Positions 23,287-34,981 of a DNA stretch of 64,000 bases are shown here, piece after piece. The notes under the pieces were generated by a model. It ran no database searches. It had not been told where the DNA came from and saw only the letters and a program-made list of their open reading frames with translations. The stretch covers positions 1,612,001 through 1,676,000 of the forward strand of contig JBBPUQ010000005.1 in NCBI GenBank assembly GCA_038501195.1, written 5' to 3'. A program made the translations under genes and the position numbers. Position 1 is the first letter of the stretch, and each line of letters begins with the position of its first letter. This DNA is from Nemania diffusa. Lineage: Eukaryota > Ascomycota > Sordariomycetes > Xylariales > Xylariaceae.

Positions 23287-25807
23287 GGGACTGTACTGTA
23301 TGTAGGATTGGACGGGGCGTCTAATAGGCCGAATAGAGCTATAGCAGAAATGTCTGTGCTAATTAGCCACACTCGCGCTTGCATGGCTGGAGCAGCAGCG
23401 TGCTCCATGACACTTCAGCCACGTAGTTACTTAGTACGTGCTTCCCGGGTTGGTAATGTTTGAGAATAATGCGCGCGTTAAGAAGATTCTTCTAGGCCTC
23501 ATACTACTCGAGGACTAAAGCGTGTAGGGTTGCACTCCAAAGATGCCATGCATAGGACCAGCATGCTTCTCCAGCTTTACCCCTGCACATCAAGCTTCGC
23601 TAATGCGAATCATCATATAGCCAGGCATTCCGACAATAGGTAGCGAGCGACTTAGTATGTGTATTACTCCATTGTCCAGGGTCCAGGACCCTCTGTTTTT
23701 CTCTTACAAATCCGGTGCAGCACCGGCGCATCCTGCAGTATGGATGATGCCTGTTGTCTCTAACGGCTTGGCCCGGGGAATTACGGGTGCGGTCGAGGTG
23801 CGGAACGAACCGCCTGATCTTCAGTTGGGACCTTTCATCGTCCCCTCCCCCCGTCGCTGCAGGTCATCTTCCGTCGCCAGGCAAATTAGCTCGGTCCCTG
23901 GGCCAATTGGTCCCTTTTTGCCACCCACGATGAAACTTATGGGATTTTTTGTGGTTTTCATTTTCTTGAATTTTCCCTTTCCCCGCAAAGAGCTGCACGT
24001 AGCACGACGTTGCATGCCGGTTTCACGGTCTAGGGTGGACGAGTTGCAGTTATAGCGCAGCACAGCTTTTGTTTCACGAAGCGCGGCGCAATCCGGCCGG
24101 CACCAACACGCAACCCCCAACCCTCCCGGTGCTGTGTTCCTATCGCACGTACCTGCTGCAACGGGTAACCAGCAGATAGATTGAGCGAACGAGAGAAGAA
24201 ACACACGACTCACGTCGTATAACGAAGTCGTATAACGAACGGCCATCCCTCTGGGACGACCGATCATCGGTGGAGGAGATATTCACCACCTGATCTGAGG
24301 ACGAACGCGTGCTTCTCTCTCCTGCCGTGAGACAGACCCCTATCCCACCGCCGTGGGGGGTCATGAGAAACGGAAGAGGCGGGGAATAGAATAGACAGTG
24401 TATGCACAGTAAATAGGTAGTGACTAAGACGCCCTGATCCGCGGACCATTGGTGGCGTCGATGCAGATTACCTATACGTATGCAAAACGCAAAACAAAAA
24501 ATGCACAATACGAGGTGCAGGATAAACAATGCAAAATACAAACTACCTGCCTATCACTTACCCTGCAACGGGATTAAAATAAAACAGAAGGTTAAAGATG
24601 GGCTAGGAGGATCTTCCACCCATCTGCCGCCAGACAAGGCTTTCTTCGACAAGGCTACATCAAGGGTCCTTCGATTGCAAGGGCTGGGCTTCACCGGGGT
24701 TCTATCTAAGTAGGTAGGTAGATAGGTATGTAGGTAAGTATGTATGTAGTCTATATCCATACCTACATATACACTACTACCTACCTACATATTACATGCT
24801 CTACACCACTTATACATACACTACACTACTCATACATAACTACTACTGCAAGCACCGCGCCCTCTGCGCGCGCATAGGCCAGGGTCTTTCCCTGTTTTAC
24901 TATCCTCGTAATATTGCGGTGCCAAGTACTATTACTGTGAGAGGACAGGGCCATCATATCAATATCTTCATCCTTCCGCGGGACCACGTAGCGAGATGAT
25001 GAACACGTAGGTCAAAAAGCGCGAGCACGGCAGTTCCTGACATATGGATAGACGGCATGGGTACACGTAAAGGAGTGTGCTATGGACAAGGTAGGTAGTT
25101 GTAGGCGATGGATACTATAATGTTACAGTACTGTAGCTATCTACTACATAGTATGTATGTAGGTATACCATGCCCTGTCCATGCCTTGTCCTTTTCCCTA
25201 TGCCCGGTGAACCTCTTAGCCGCCCTGCCACCTCCCGCCCGCATGGCTATCTACCTAGCTGTGCGGCAAACTGGTACGGGAACCTGTCCGCGGCAGGCCG
25301 GACATAGCTACACATAGCTCTTTACCTGGTAGAGTAGGTAGTATTCAGCATACTGTCGACGATCGGCCATTCTAAAATATACGTAGCACTACACTACAGA
25401 CACTACGCGTTCCAGGCCGACCCTCAAGGTCGTCCGAGAAATTTCCGACATTTGCCGCTTCATGCTGGAACTCGCCTCGCCTATTCGCCAATGGCTTGCA
25501 TGCAGGACGAAGCTCTGTCTATTATTACTGCTGTGGTTTTTTTTTTGTTTCTTTCTAGCCGAGATGTCGCCAGTAATCAAACCTCCACTTTCTCCCCATC
25601 GCATTCCAATTTCCAGACCTGACGAAGATGCAGACGCTCAGTCAGTTGCTGGGTTGCTTGCTTGCTTGCTTGTTTGCCTGCCCATGGCCCGCCGACTTGC
25701 TTGCGTGCTTGTTTACAACATGCTTGCCTGCGCTGCCCAGTTTCAAGTCGAGCCCAGAGCGTCTTCGACACCGGCTCATTTCAAGTCCCCGTCGCCTACG
25801 TGGCCGG
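23287..25807. repeat. Intergenic region rich in microsatellites
   Basis: 2.5 kb without a supported gene. 24705-24752 carries GTAGGTA/TAGGTATG units and 24759-24835 carries the complementary TACCTACAT units, together an imperfect inverted repeat that could form a long hairpin. 25644-25690 is a (CTTG)n tract. Direct copies of AACGAAGTCGTATAACGAA-type sequence lie near 24215-24240. Short open frames across these tracts have repetitive composition (Leu/Ala/Cys) and are not convincing. Confidence 0.55.
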
Positions 25808-27252
25808 CTAGATCGTCGATCTAGCAAGAGCTTTCTCCACAACCTCATCGACGCTCTCTTCCCTCACGCCTAGAAGCAAGTCGTCCGAGTCCTCGCTCGA
25901 CGCCACGATGGAGCGGGCCTCGCCTGGTGCGAAGAGCTGGAACACGACGAGGTCGAGCCGCCAGCCGTTGTCGCCCTGTGCGTGCTTGGCCCGTCCGGCC
26001 TCGAGCGTTTGTTGTGCTGTCGAGTGCTCGACCTCCCATCGCTTCTCCTCCTTCTCCTTTCCTCCCGCCGCCGCCGCCGCTTTCTGAAACGCTGCGAGCA
26101 GCGCGTTCTGCGACGTCTGGATTGAGCGTACCTTGACGAAGCGGTTGGCTGTCTCGACTGGATGCTGCAAGACCCCGACGACGGACTGGCCTATGCCCTC
26201 GAGAGTCGTGCCGGTGAATTCCTCCGTGCCAGCGTCGTAGATGGTCGCGCGGCGCTCGGCGATGTTGAAGCCCATTCGAGGAAACTTGGATAATGCCTAA
26301 CAGGGCGAAAGAGATGAGTTCAAGTGTACGTGGCTGGAGCTGTTTCCAACAATCGCCAGCTACTCATTACTCAAGGGAGTCGGCTAAAGCTGAATGAAGA
26401 GGCAGAGAGAGGAATAAGAAGCTCACCCAGTCAATTGGATTCCCAATCGTGATGCCCGTCCAGGTAAATCCATCCTCCTTTCCTTCGTCCCTCTGTGCAT
26501 ACTCCTTCGCGCTGTCCCAGGCAACTTTCCGCGTCTCGCCGATGGGCTTGAACTCAGGGAGGCTTCGTGGGTTTAAGCCCCAGCCGAAATCATTGACTGC
26601 AGACACATACATCCACATCAGCTATAAGTCCAGTCATGCATCCAATACCCGAAGCGAACGGGAGAGCTCTAACACTGGCATCGTGGAACTTATTAGAAAA
26701 TCAAGGTAAGATTTTCTAATAAGAAATATGACCGCCAAAGATAACTTCTCAGCTCTTCTCTCACCTCTTCCGTGGAAGAAGGGCAAGACAGCGCCAGGAG
26801 GCAGAACGGCCCTCCATATGAGCAACGAGGGAACACGCCCTCGAATAATGTGGCAACGTGGCGAAATAATAATTCTAAGGTTCCAACTCACTGATATACC
26901 GCTTCACACCGGCCCTAGCAGCAGCATCCACCATACCCTTAGCAGCCGCAATCGCGCCAGGCCCAAGCGCGCACACGACAGCGTCCTGCCCCGCAAACGC
27001 GGCAGCCAGCGCGTCGACATCGGCGTAGTCGACGCGGAGAACCGGTAACCCCTCCGGGAACGCCGCCGCCGCCGAGCCGGGGCGGGTGACGACGGTGACC
27101 GCGAAGCCGGCGCCCACGAGCGCCGACGTGATTGGCGCGCCAAAATTACCCGCGGCCTAGACGCGGGGGGAAAAAGCAACAACACGGGTTAGTTGGGGCT
27201 TGAGTGGCGAAAAAGGCTCTACATGACAACCCGCAATATACAATACGGCATC

Positions 27253-27283
<31 letters not shown>

Positions 27284-27462
27284 GGGATAGATGAGGACAT
27301 AAAAAGAAGAGCAAAATAGTAGCCAAAGGTAGCAGCACCCCGCCCGTATGAGTTCACCGTCAGGGTTTCGATTCCGCATAGACTTAACTACCTACCTAGG
27401 TAGCTAAGTTATGTGGGTAGGTAACTTACACCGAGGATGGCAACTTTTGTAATGACTGTCAT
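25808..27462 (-). CDS. NmrA-like / isoflavone reductase-type NAD(P)-binding oxidoreductase
   Basis: Model on the minus strand: exons 27462-27430, 27156-26892, 26596-26427, 26296-25808; 318 aa. The N-terminus is a Rossmann strand and glycine loop, VAILG-AAGNFG (G11-X2-G14-X2-G17), formed only after the first splice. Next come VTVVTRPGS, where the arginine is typical of NADP binding, ADVDALAAAFAGQDAVVCALG, AGVKRYI and DFGWGLNPRSLPEFKPIGETR. The C-terminal half shows TWTGITIGNPIDW and SVVGVLQHPVETANRFVKV. Fungal members act as reductases or redox sensors on small aromatic substrates; the substrate here is unknown. Intron 1 contains two long A/T homopolymer runs (about 27253-27284). The gene appears intact. 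Confidence 0.88.
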
Positions 27463-27651
27463 TTTGCTAACTGACGAGATGACGAATTAGAAACGAATTG
27501 AGATGTTAGGACTCCTGTATATTTTCCGCCTCAATTAGGGACCTATCTCGAGTCTCTTGAGGATGAGAAGATATACTGTAAGTATATGACTAATGCATGA
27601 AGACATGACGCCCTATTTTAGTCGGAATTCCGCCAACAGAAGTGGGGAAAG
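27463..27651. other. Upstream region of the NmrA-like gene
   Basis: Short stretch between the start codon of the NmrA-like gene and the end of a dispersed repeat. It contains no coding sequence that I can support. The repeat begins about 190 bp upstream of the start codon and may therefore overlap the promoter. Confidence 0.4.
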
Positions 27652-27863
27652 TGTTGGATTGGTGACATATATTTTAGGGGTAAATTAGGCCCTATAATTA
27701 GGCCCTGTAAGGATCTAACCAGAAGGGGGTACCTTCTGCTTCAAGGGGTTCCACTTCCCTACCCATTTTGTATGCTAAAGAAAAATCTCTTCGAACAGGA
27801 GTGACACACAACAACAACAATAATAATACACCAATCAATCTGATCAATCTAGAAGGCTTATTT
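27652..27863 (-). repeat. Dispersed repeat end, copy R (little mutated)
   Basis: Reverse-complement match of 3440-3635. It keeps C and G at many places where the left copy has T and A, so it is close to the pre-RIP sequence. It carries a duplicated AGGGCCTAATT motif (27682-27710). The two copies face in opposite directions and bracket about 24 kb of genes. Its outer end is at about 27652, on the side facing the NmrA-like gene; the inner side continues towards the tRNA-like segment at 27904. Confidence 0.75.
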
Positions 27864-27903
27864 CTGACATATACACTAAAATAATGTGTTGCATAATAAT
27901 GAT

Positions 27904-28090
27904 CTTTTGGCGCAGTAGTAAAATCCGAGTCTGTTCTCCCGAGCTAACTTGGGTGACCTGGTTGCTGCGCTAATTGGTCCACACCCTTTCGCCAGTGACC
28001 GAAAGGTCACCGGTTTAAGTCGTGCAGCTAGTACTGTAATCCAGTTGTACATTTAACGCTTAAAGCTTTAGCGCATAAAGTGTTAAACGC
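27904..28090 (+). repeat. tRNA-derived (SINE-like) segment and hairpins
   Basis: 27907-27918 reads as a tRNA A box (TTGGCGCAGTAG) and 28012-28022 as a weak B box (GGTTTAAGTCG). Between them are a stem CCCGAG/CTTGGG (27939-27954) and a perfect hairpin GTGACC-GAAA-GGTCAC (27995-28010). The boxes are about 100 bp apart, too far for a normal tRNA unless it had an intron, and the T arm does not pair. A second imperfect hairpin (TTTAACGCTT / AAGTGTTAAA) lies at 28052-28087. I read this as a decayed tRNA-derived repeat; the assignment is tentative. Confidence 0.35.
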
Positions 28091-29835
28091 TAAATACAAT
28101 ATATAAATTTGCTGTAGTATGTTTAGCTGTAACTTTGAAGCTAAAATACTAACACGATCGCAATTTGGTCCCAAGTTCTCTCTTTGCCCTTATTTTTTTT
28201 GTAATTAACTTTTTGTATATCCTACCTTGCTTCTAAGGCACACACTGACTCCCTGACTGTTGAATTAGTAGGAGCATTCCATCCAGCGATAGCCCTGTGG
28301 CGGGCTGGTCCACAAAATACGATCCGTTAGGGCCGCGAAAAGCAGCGCATTGGCCCGGCACAGGCATATAGAACGGCCTCAAGGGGATTACAGCCACACA
28401 AGTACAAGTTCCGAGACAAGATTCCAAAATGAGCAAAGTATATTTGCCCATACAGCCACTATCAAGAAATGTGGCTTAACTACGTATAGGTACTTGAGAT
28501 AAGCGTCTCTACGATAAGGCGTGTCCTATTTCGTTGCTGCTTATTTATCAATCCTGCGCTTTCTCAGTGCTTCCCCCTACCCGACTCATCATTCCTCTGT
28601 ATTGCTTCTTTCCAAGTTCGACCATCTTGATCATGGCCGACTCAATCCATCTTGGGCTACTCTAGGGCTCGCACCAATATTAGCCATAGATTATTACATA
28701 CAACTAGCTTCGCGCTGCTTACATACCTCGCGGACTTCGCCAGCAAGATATCACAAGTTTTTCATTGCACTAATGTATGATAATAATTGGAACTACAGCC
28801 CTACTTCAGCAATTGTCATCATCGAATGCTTCTCCCATCAAAAGACACTCCCTGACCAATCCCACGACAGTTGAATGCAGTTTGTTTTGGGATCATGACC
28901 CAGTTCTTGCAGCTACAGCCTATGGTATCTACAGCGGCGACACGCCATGATATGACACTGCACTGTACCTGGAGTGACACATGACGCGCAATGTCACGCA
29001 CGTTCTTTTTCATGGGCGCAGAAGCCGTAAAAGCAAAGTCAGCGTTTGAAGTCGGCATGCCTGTATGGTCATCGTCATTCCAAATGAATATAGCCGTACA
29101 AGGAGTTATTGACTGAGATTTGCAAAGGCTCGCCGGCCTCAGTTTCTTTTTCTGATCAATTGCTCGAACTACTTCAATAGCTGTGGTATGTAAATTAGCC
29201 GCTCGAGCGGGCAGTGCGTTAATAGTGTAGCTAGGCTGTGGTATACTTGCTTAATTCCAAAGCTGCTATTTAGGATTTTGGAGTACCAGTACTGCACGAC
29301 TAATCGCCATGCTTTCTGGTTTTCTAGGTTATGCTGCTTATCTAGGACCCTATCAAGGTTATTAGTGTCCGATTTTGTTAGAACATCATGGAGCAGAATC
29401 ACCGATATCTTCCTAGATCTCTAAGACATTCCATATAGATTACCTCGAAAGCTAGAACAAGGTCGAAAAAAAAATTCAATGCATAATAAGCAAGACATAG
29501 TTGCTAGAGCAGCAGGAAGTTTATCCTAATGCGAAGTTTTTATGCTAGTTTCAAGCCCGGCGATATCAGTGCAAAAACGGACTTGACCTCGGCTAACATT
29601 CGCCTCCCCAACCCCCCCTGCGAACGGCAGCAAGATTCTAGCGTCGCCAGCCAGTCGCTCTGAGCTGGCAAGTTACAGACAGATGGTAATAGACTCCCAT
29701 ATCCTCAATTCATTCCCCCGAACGCAAAGCTCATCCTTGTTGCCGTAGACTAGGTATTTCCATCACGCCTTCATCTCAAATCCTGCGTCGGATATGTAAT
29801 ATCGGCCAACAACTCAATTGTGCCCTTGAGCCAGC
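28091..29835. other. Intergenic region without a supported gene
   Basis: 1.75 kb downstream of the Hsp70-like gene. Several short open frames of 60-120 codons occur on both strands (28233-28451 minus, 28521-28874 plus, 28819-29058 minus, 29169-29402 minus). None shows a recognisable domain, consistent codon bias or splice links. They could be remnants of a decayed gene or chance frames. Confidence 0.45.
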
Positions 29836-32031
29836 TCACTCGTAACTAGCATCAACACTACCAAGATTTTTACCATCAAACTCAACTGAGAATTTCATAT
29901 TCGCAGCATCAGTAGACAACACCAGCATGTAATGGATCTCGATATAGTTTGTACCGTCCAGTCCTTTCTTGTGTTTGAATCGAGCTTTCTTCACCTTTCT
30001 GAAATCAGCCGTGACGGTGCAGTTGACCTTGGTATGAGGTCCAGGATATCGTGGGGGGAACTTCGCCTCTGAAGTAATGAGCTCCTCATGGAAGATGAGC
30101 TCATGAGGGGAATAAGGAACGGTAACTGAGTGGAAAAACGGGAATTTGACAGTCCTGTTTCTTTTAAGGTCCTCTCCCATGTTTATGTACCATGTGTTCT
30201 GCCATCAGAAAGTTAGTTAAATCCAATTAACCGATAGCAACAGTGGTTGGGTTAGGGCAAGATATCGGACCGTCTGAACGCGTGTGATACCGTCAAGTGG
30301 GCAGAGTTCCTGAGGCTGCCCTTCGTCTCTCATGGTCACATATGGTGTCCAGTTTGTGGTACCATAATGTCGAACAGCTTGAGTCGATATAACAGTTGGG
30401 CAGTCATTGATACGGCTAAGAACAGCCCCCCTGAATTTTATGTCAGTCATGCTTCAACGTGATCAGGCTATTCATGCTTACTTGACGATGGCAGCCCATG
30501 CACCATCTGGCTGAATGACCTGAATATTGGGAATCGACTTTTCGATGCACGACTTAAGGTACTGGCTCGCACCAAATCCACCTACAAGAAAGATTCCCTA
30601 AGATTTTCAGCATGCAATGCTCTGTTGGTATTTATGTCGAGGTAGCTTCTTACCTTGATTGCGCGCCCTTGGAGCTTTACCTGAGCACTGTTAACCTGCT
30701 CCTCGACGAGGCGGATAATATCAGTTATGAGAGGGTCAAAAATCTCTTTCACATGAGTTCCGCTCATTGCCCAGCAGTTCCCTAGTAGGTCCTCGTCTTC
30801 ATTGTCTTCTAACGTGGCAGATGGAAAAGAGATGTAGAAGTTCTCGTCGGTATCACCTCGAAAGGCTGTCTTGACCACCTTGTCAAACTCGTTCGATGCT
30901 TTTGACCATCCGACACCCTTTTTGAGAGTTACCCACTGCTCATCACCCACAACATTCTGTACGGCCTCGGCGAATCGTTTATTTAAGCCTAGGGAGCCAG
31001 CCATGCCTCCTATTATCGTTTTTAGCAATCGTCATTCGTGAGAAAATGTAAAATGTATGATGACATCGTTACCTTTCCCTGGAACAAGCTCTGCAAGTTC
31101 TAAAGAAGGTTTGATGCTTGTAATTTCGTATGAAATCAAGTCTACCGTGCCACCGCCAGCATCGCACACCACGAACGCATCACCTTTCTGCATTTTTTCA
31201 TGGTCAGCCGATGCCTCAGAATGTTGCGGCAACTCTCGGGAGACCAATATAGTGCTTTAGCTTACATTGAGAGCCCTCTCATGCATATGCAGTGTGTATA
31301 ACGCGGCAGCCTCAGGCTCCTTGATCAAAGTGACGGGGTGAATCCCCGCTTTCTTTGCGGCCTATCTTTGTTAGACTGATCATTAGCGTTCAATTGCCAG
31401 AGACTCACACGAAGAGTTTTGTCTTTAGCAACGTCGGACCAGACAGCTGGGACGCTGAGGACAAATTGCTTCTGGCACATGTTGAAGTAATCCTTGATTC
31501 TAGTTGATTCAATCTTTGATAAAGCATGTGAGTAGATTGCGCCCATGAAATCAGCAGCCACATCAACAGGGTCTTTGGGTAGTTTTTTCAACTCGGTCTT
31601 GACGTTGGTGGTTGGTAAGTACATTGGTCGTGGTTGGCTTGGGTCTAGCAAGAGTTTGACACCGTGGACGGCGTTATTGCGCCAATCCACTTGACCACCC
31701 CATCTGAATTTGGTTGGGTCCTTGGGATCGTAGCCGACAAGAGTCGGTACCTTGGGCTGCCTATGTCCCTCAAGTCCTAGATTCTTATTTAGTGCCACGG
31801 AGCTACGGCAGGGACAATAGCTCGAGGATAGGATGGATGTCACTTACCAGGCCAGTCAACGATGGAGACCACTTCGGCCTTCCTTCCGGGGTTGCTGAAG
31901 GCGTAAGCAATTCCCGAGTAAGTGGTGCCGAAGTCTAGGGCGATCACGACCCGATCTTGGGCCTCGTCTGGGTTCGATGCACCGCTGACGGGTGTGAGGG
32001 CTCCGGAATTCTCAGACCAAGAGTCCTCCAT
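29836..32031 (-). CDS. Hsp70-like ATPase (actin/Hsp70 superfamily, Hsp12A-like group)
   Basis: Model on the minus strand: exons 32031-31848, 31776-31409, 31361-31266, 31187-31073, 31009-30654, 30597-30482, 30430-30271, 30198-29836; 585 aa. The nucleotide-binding motifs are present in order: phosphate-1 loop ALDFGTTYSG (31-40), VPAVWSDVAKDKTL, IKEPEAAALYTL, phosphate-2 DAGGGTVD (225-232) and the adenosine motif GIFLVGGFGAS (374-384). The C-terminus lacks a classical Hsp70 substrate-binding domain and lid, as in the divergent fungal family related to Hsp12A. Such proteins are cytosolic and their clients are unknown. The donor of intron 7 (GTCCGA) is weak, although a good branch-like ACTAAC precedes its acceptor. 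An in-frame ATG at 32097 would add 22 hydrophobic residues; I prefer the internal start. Confidence 0.87.
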
Positions 32032-32939
32032 CGTGTGAAAAAAAAAGGGGGGGAACGCGAGGATGATGTCGAGAATCCAGATGGAAACACTTTTCATGTA
32101 AGATAAGGTGACTGGTATTGGCTATCTCCTAGAAGGCTAGGTAACACCTCAAACCCTGACAGAATGTGGTGGGTGGGAGTGATGAATGAACAGTTATATT
32201 TCGGGGAATGTTGGTGGAATCAGAAAGAACGAGGCATGAATGTAATGGAAGTGTTGGGCGGGTAGGAAGGAGGTAGGTATCCATGTAGGTAAGGTCTGAG
32301 GGATGTGATTGCCTCAGGTGATTGTCTATATTTGTTCCTATGTACCTACATACCTTAGTAGGCAACAGGATTCGAGATGAAGGCTCTACAAGGCTAATTA
32401 GGTTGAATGAAAGTACCTACCTACATGGTACTCAATGAACAAGAGGTAGGTACTGAGATGGTCTGGAGCTTGTAGGTAGCGACAAGAAGTCGCCTTTTCT
32501 AGTAGGGTTATGGAGGCCAGGTACATTGATAGACTGGCCTTATGAGTGTGCCTTCCCGCAAGATTAAACACTGTTTCTTCTCAGTACAAAAAATACCTGG
32601 GTACCTGCAAGGGCAAGTAAGTGCACCTAATAGGGCACGCAGGTAGGCACGCACTCTAATTCTCTTATGCAAGTTTCCTTCTTACATCGCATCACCTCCG
32701 ACACTCGGTGCCTCACAGTATTCCTAATAATCAGAGATTCCTAAGGTAAGGCTCATGTCAATCAGGCCAATGATACCTCGTTGGATTATGGTATGTAAAA
32801 AACTAGACAGGAAACTGCCCACCTTTTCAATCCCGATCCCAAGGATCTGTTAAGAAGAAACAAAGCCTGCAATTCTCTTCAAGATAGTCAAAGACTACTA
32901 TCGCTGCATTATATCAGGTAGCTAACTACCACACAGAAC
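32032..32939. promoter_or_regulatory. Divergent upstream region of the Hsp70-like and coiled-coil genes
   Basis: 0.9 kb shared by two divergent genes. It contains many GTAGGTA/TACCTAC fragments (32260-32290, 32340-32350, 32415-32480, 32595-32650). No heat-shock element array (nGAAn repeats) stands out. No coding exon seen. Confidence 0.4.
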
Positions 32940-34428
32940 ATGATCAGCGGCGATACAGCATCAAGTCAGGAAAGCAGCCGTCGACCGCCCTCTTCGCCTC
33001 CAACTATGAATCGTCGTTCTCAGAATCTCATTCACGACGCTGAGACGTCTTTGGGCTACCCGGGTATTGATGGCCAGGCTCAGCCAGGCATTCATTGTCT
33101 CACTAGCCACGAGCTTCAATCCGTCCTGGCTAGAGGCTTTGAGTCGACACAACTACCAGCTTTCATAGAAGCATGGGTCCGAGATGAGGTTCGGAAGTTG
33201 ATGCCACAAAGTTATTCCACGAGCAACGGACTGGGGAATCCAGTAAGACTCACCACCCCTCATAACATTGACTACGTCTAATGTATCAAACACTAGTCTC
33301 CCCAAACCATCAGTCCCATGAATCAGCAGGAAGGCCCTCTACTACGCGACCAAGATCATTTTCAAGGCCGGGAAATGCATCAAGACATGCAGGAAATGAA
33401 GAATCGTCTGGATATGATTTGCACGACACTACAAGACTTGTCCCGTGCTCGTCACGATTCAAGACAGAAAGATGAGAACTTACACCACCAAATTTCTGCC
33501 CTGAAGGAGCAGAATGATCAATTGACGGAAAAGGCGAACAGCCTTCGGAATGCACTTATAATCACAGCCAAGCCACAGGTCATCGATAGCGACGTGTCTC
33601 ACCAGTTTCTTCTGCTCCGGAACTCCATAACGAATATGGTGAGAAGCAATTTCGAGAATGAGTTCCAACAATCTCATCCAAATGTTGGTGAATCCACGTT
33701 CTTCCGGGGTTTCAGAACTGGGCAATTAGATATGAAGTATCTTCTGAATCGGGTACGCTCCTAGGTATTCCTCTTCATTCATGAGCAAATTCTTTCGAGA
33801 TCCTTTTATCCTGGTAGAATTGGCAGCGCAATGGAATTGGTTGAACAGAACTTTCTAGAAAAGATGCAGAACGGTAAGGTTCCCATCACAATATTAATCA
33901 TGTCACCTATTAAGAAGTTTAGGGCGCATGGACTTGAAAGACTTCGTGGAGTGGAGATGGACATCTATTGATTGTATGCAAAAACTTTACAAAAGCCGGT
34001 GCGAAAAATCGAGCCGAGAAATTTCGAAAACAGACCAGGGAGGATGTCCAGAATTTGTCTATGATCTAGCTGATCAACTTTGGCTGAATCTCTCTCCTTT
34101 AAAGATTAAGAAAGGATCGACTGAAGAGAAGGGAATGAAATTTTCACGTAAGGCGTGCGAGGAGGCGTACAAACTGACCGAGCTGATGCGTCGGGCTCGT
34201 GATGTTTTCTATGTGGTGGTGGCAAAAGATCTTAGACACCGGGGTCATATGTTTCCACCTCTCAAAATGTTGGTGGACGAGGAATCCTCTGAGTGTCCAA
34301 TCTCGGATAAGCAGCATGGACCGGTTGCGTACTGGACCTTTGGTGCTTTGACCAAAAGAACCGAGGAGGATCCTGATGTCATCCACGTGATGGAAAAGGG
34401 ATCGGTTGTTGTGTATTCCAGAACTTGA
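32940..34428 (+). CDS. Uncharacterised 434-aa protein with central coiled coil
   Basis: Model: exons 32940-33242, 33297-33736, 33818-33873, 33923-34428; 434 aa. Residues 1-100 are polar and partly disordered, with a possible helical segment (SHELQSVLARGFES). Residues about 128-188 are a strong coiled coil (MHQDMQEMKNRLDMI, then LHHQISALKEQNDQL). The C-terminal part is a helical, basic, globular-looking region (MDLKDFVEWRWTSIDCM, KACEEAYKLTELMRRARDVFYVVV). I do not recognise a family. The acceptor of intron 1 and the donor of intron 2 (GTATCT) were picked because they alone keep the frame; a better-looking donor 19 nt downstream (GTACGC) leads to a stop. No signal peptide or membrane span. Confidence 0.68.
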
Positions 34429-34981
34429 TCATTATCAGCTGGTTACCAAGAAAACACCCATCCTGAGGTGACTCAAGCATCACCACTGCCATGTAGACTT
34501 AGCTAGCCATACTAAGCTTCGACGGATACTAAGTGCTTTGTCTCGGATGTACAGAGGTCACAATACCACTATACCGCGACTTGGCAAATAATACCTTGCT
34601 GTTACACGCATGGAGGAGCCCTTTGGGCTAAGGCGCGGTACGTAAACTGAAATACATGCATGGGAATTCTTCGATCACCAGGTCAAATGTAGGGTGGCAG
34701 GCTGGCCAAGGCTCAAGGAGAGAAGAATAGCGACGACGTCGACATAAAGCCTATTATAATGGAGTCAGGAAGATGGGTATGCAAATCAATCCGTAAAATA
34801 GCCAATTATTTTTGACCTGTCAACCTAGATACACCATGATGAGCAGACCGATATAACTGGTGGCGATAGTGTGTGTGCGTGCATGTTTAATTACTAAAGA
34901 ATCGTAGATCACGATAGTAACGAATATAGCATTTTTAAGCTTCATATCCAGCCATGTAGGTGACCCACGCTAATTCAACAC
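34429..34981. other. Convergent intergenic region
   Basis: The 3' ends of the coiled-coil gene (+) and the peptidase gene (-) meet here. Ordinary composition, no repeat and no coding frame seen. Confidence 0.5.

Noticed and set aside
22920..23408. 162-codon minus-strand frame
   Set aside because: Antisense to the second exon of the 261-aa gene; its Ser-rich sequence is the complement of the acidic Glu/Lys tail.
28521..28874. 117-codon plus-strand frame
   Set aside because: No motif and no codon bias; neighbouring frames on both strands are of similar length.
33281..33475. Alternative continuation of the coiled-coil gene using the later acceptor
   Set aside because: Splicing at 33314 leads to a stop at 33475 and destroys the strong coiled coil in the other frame.
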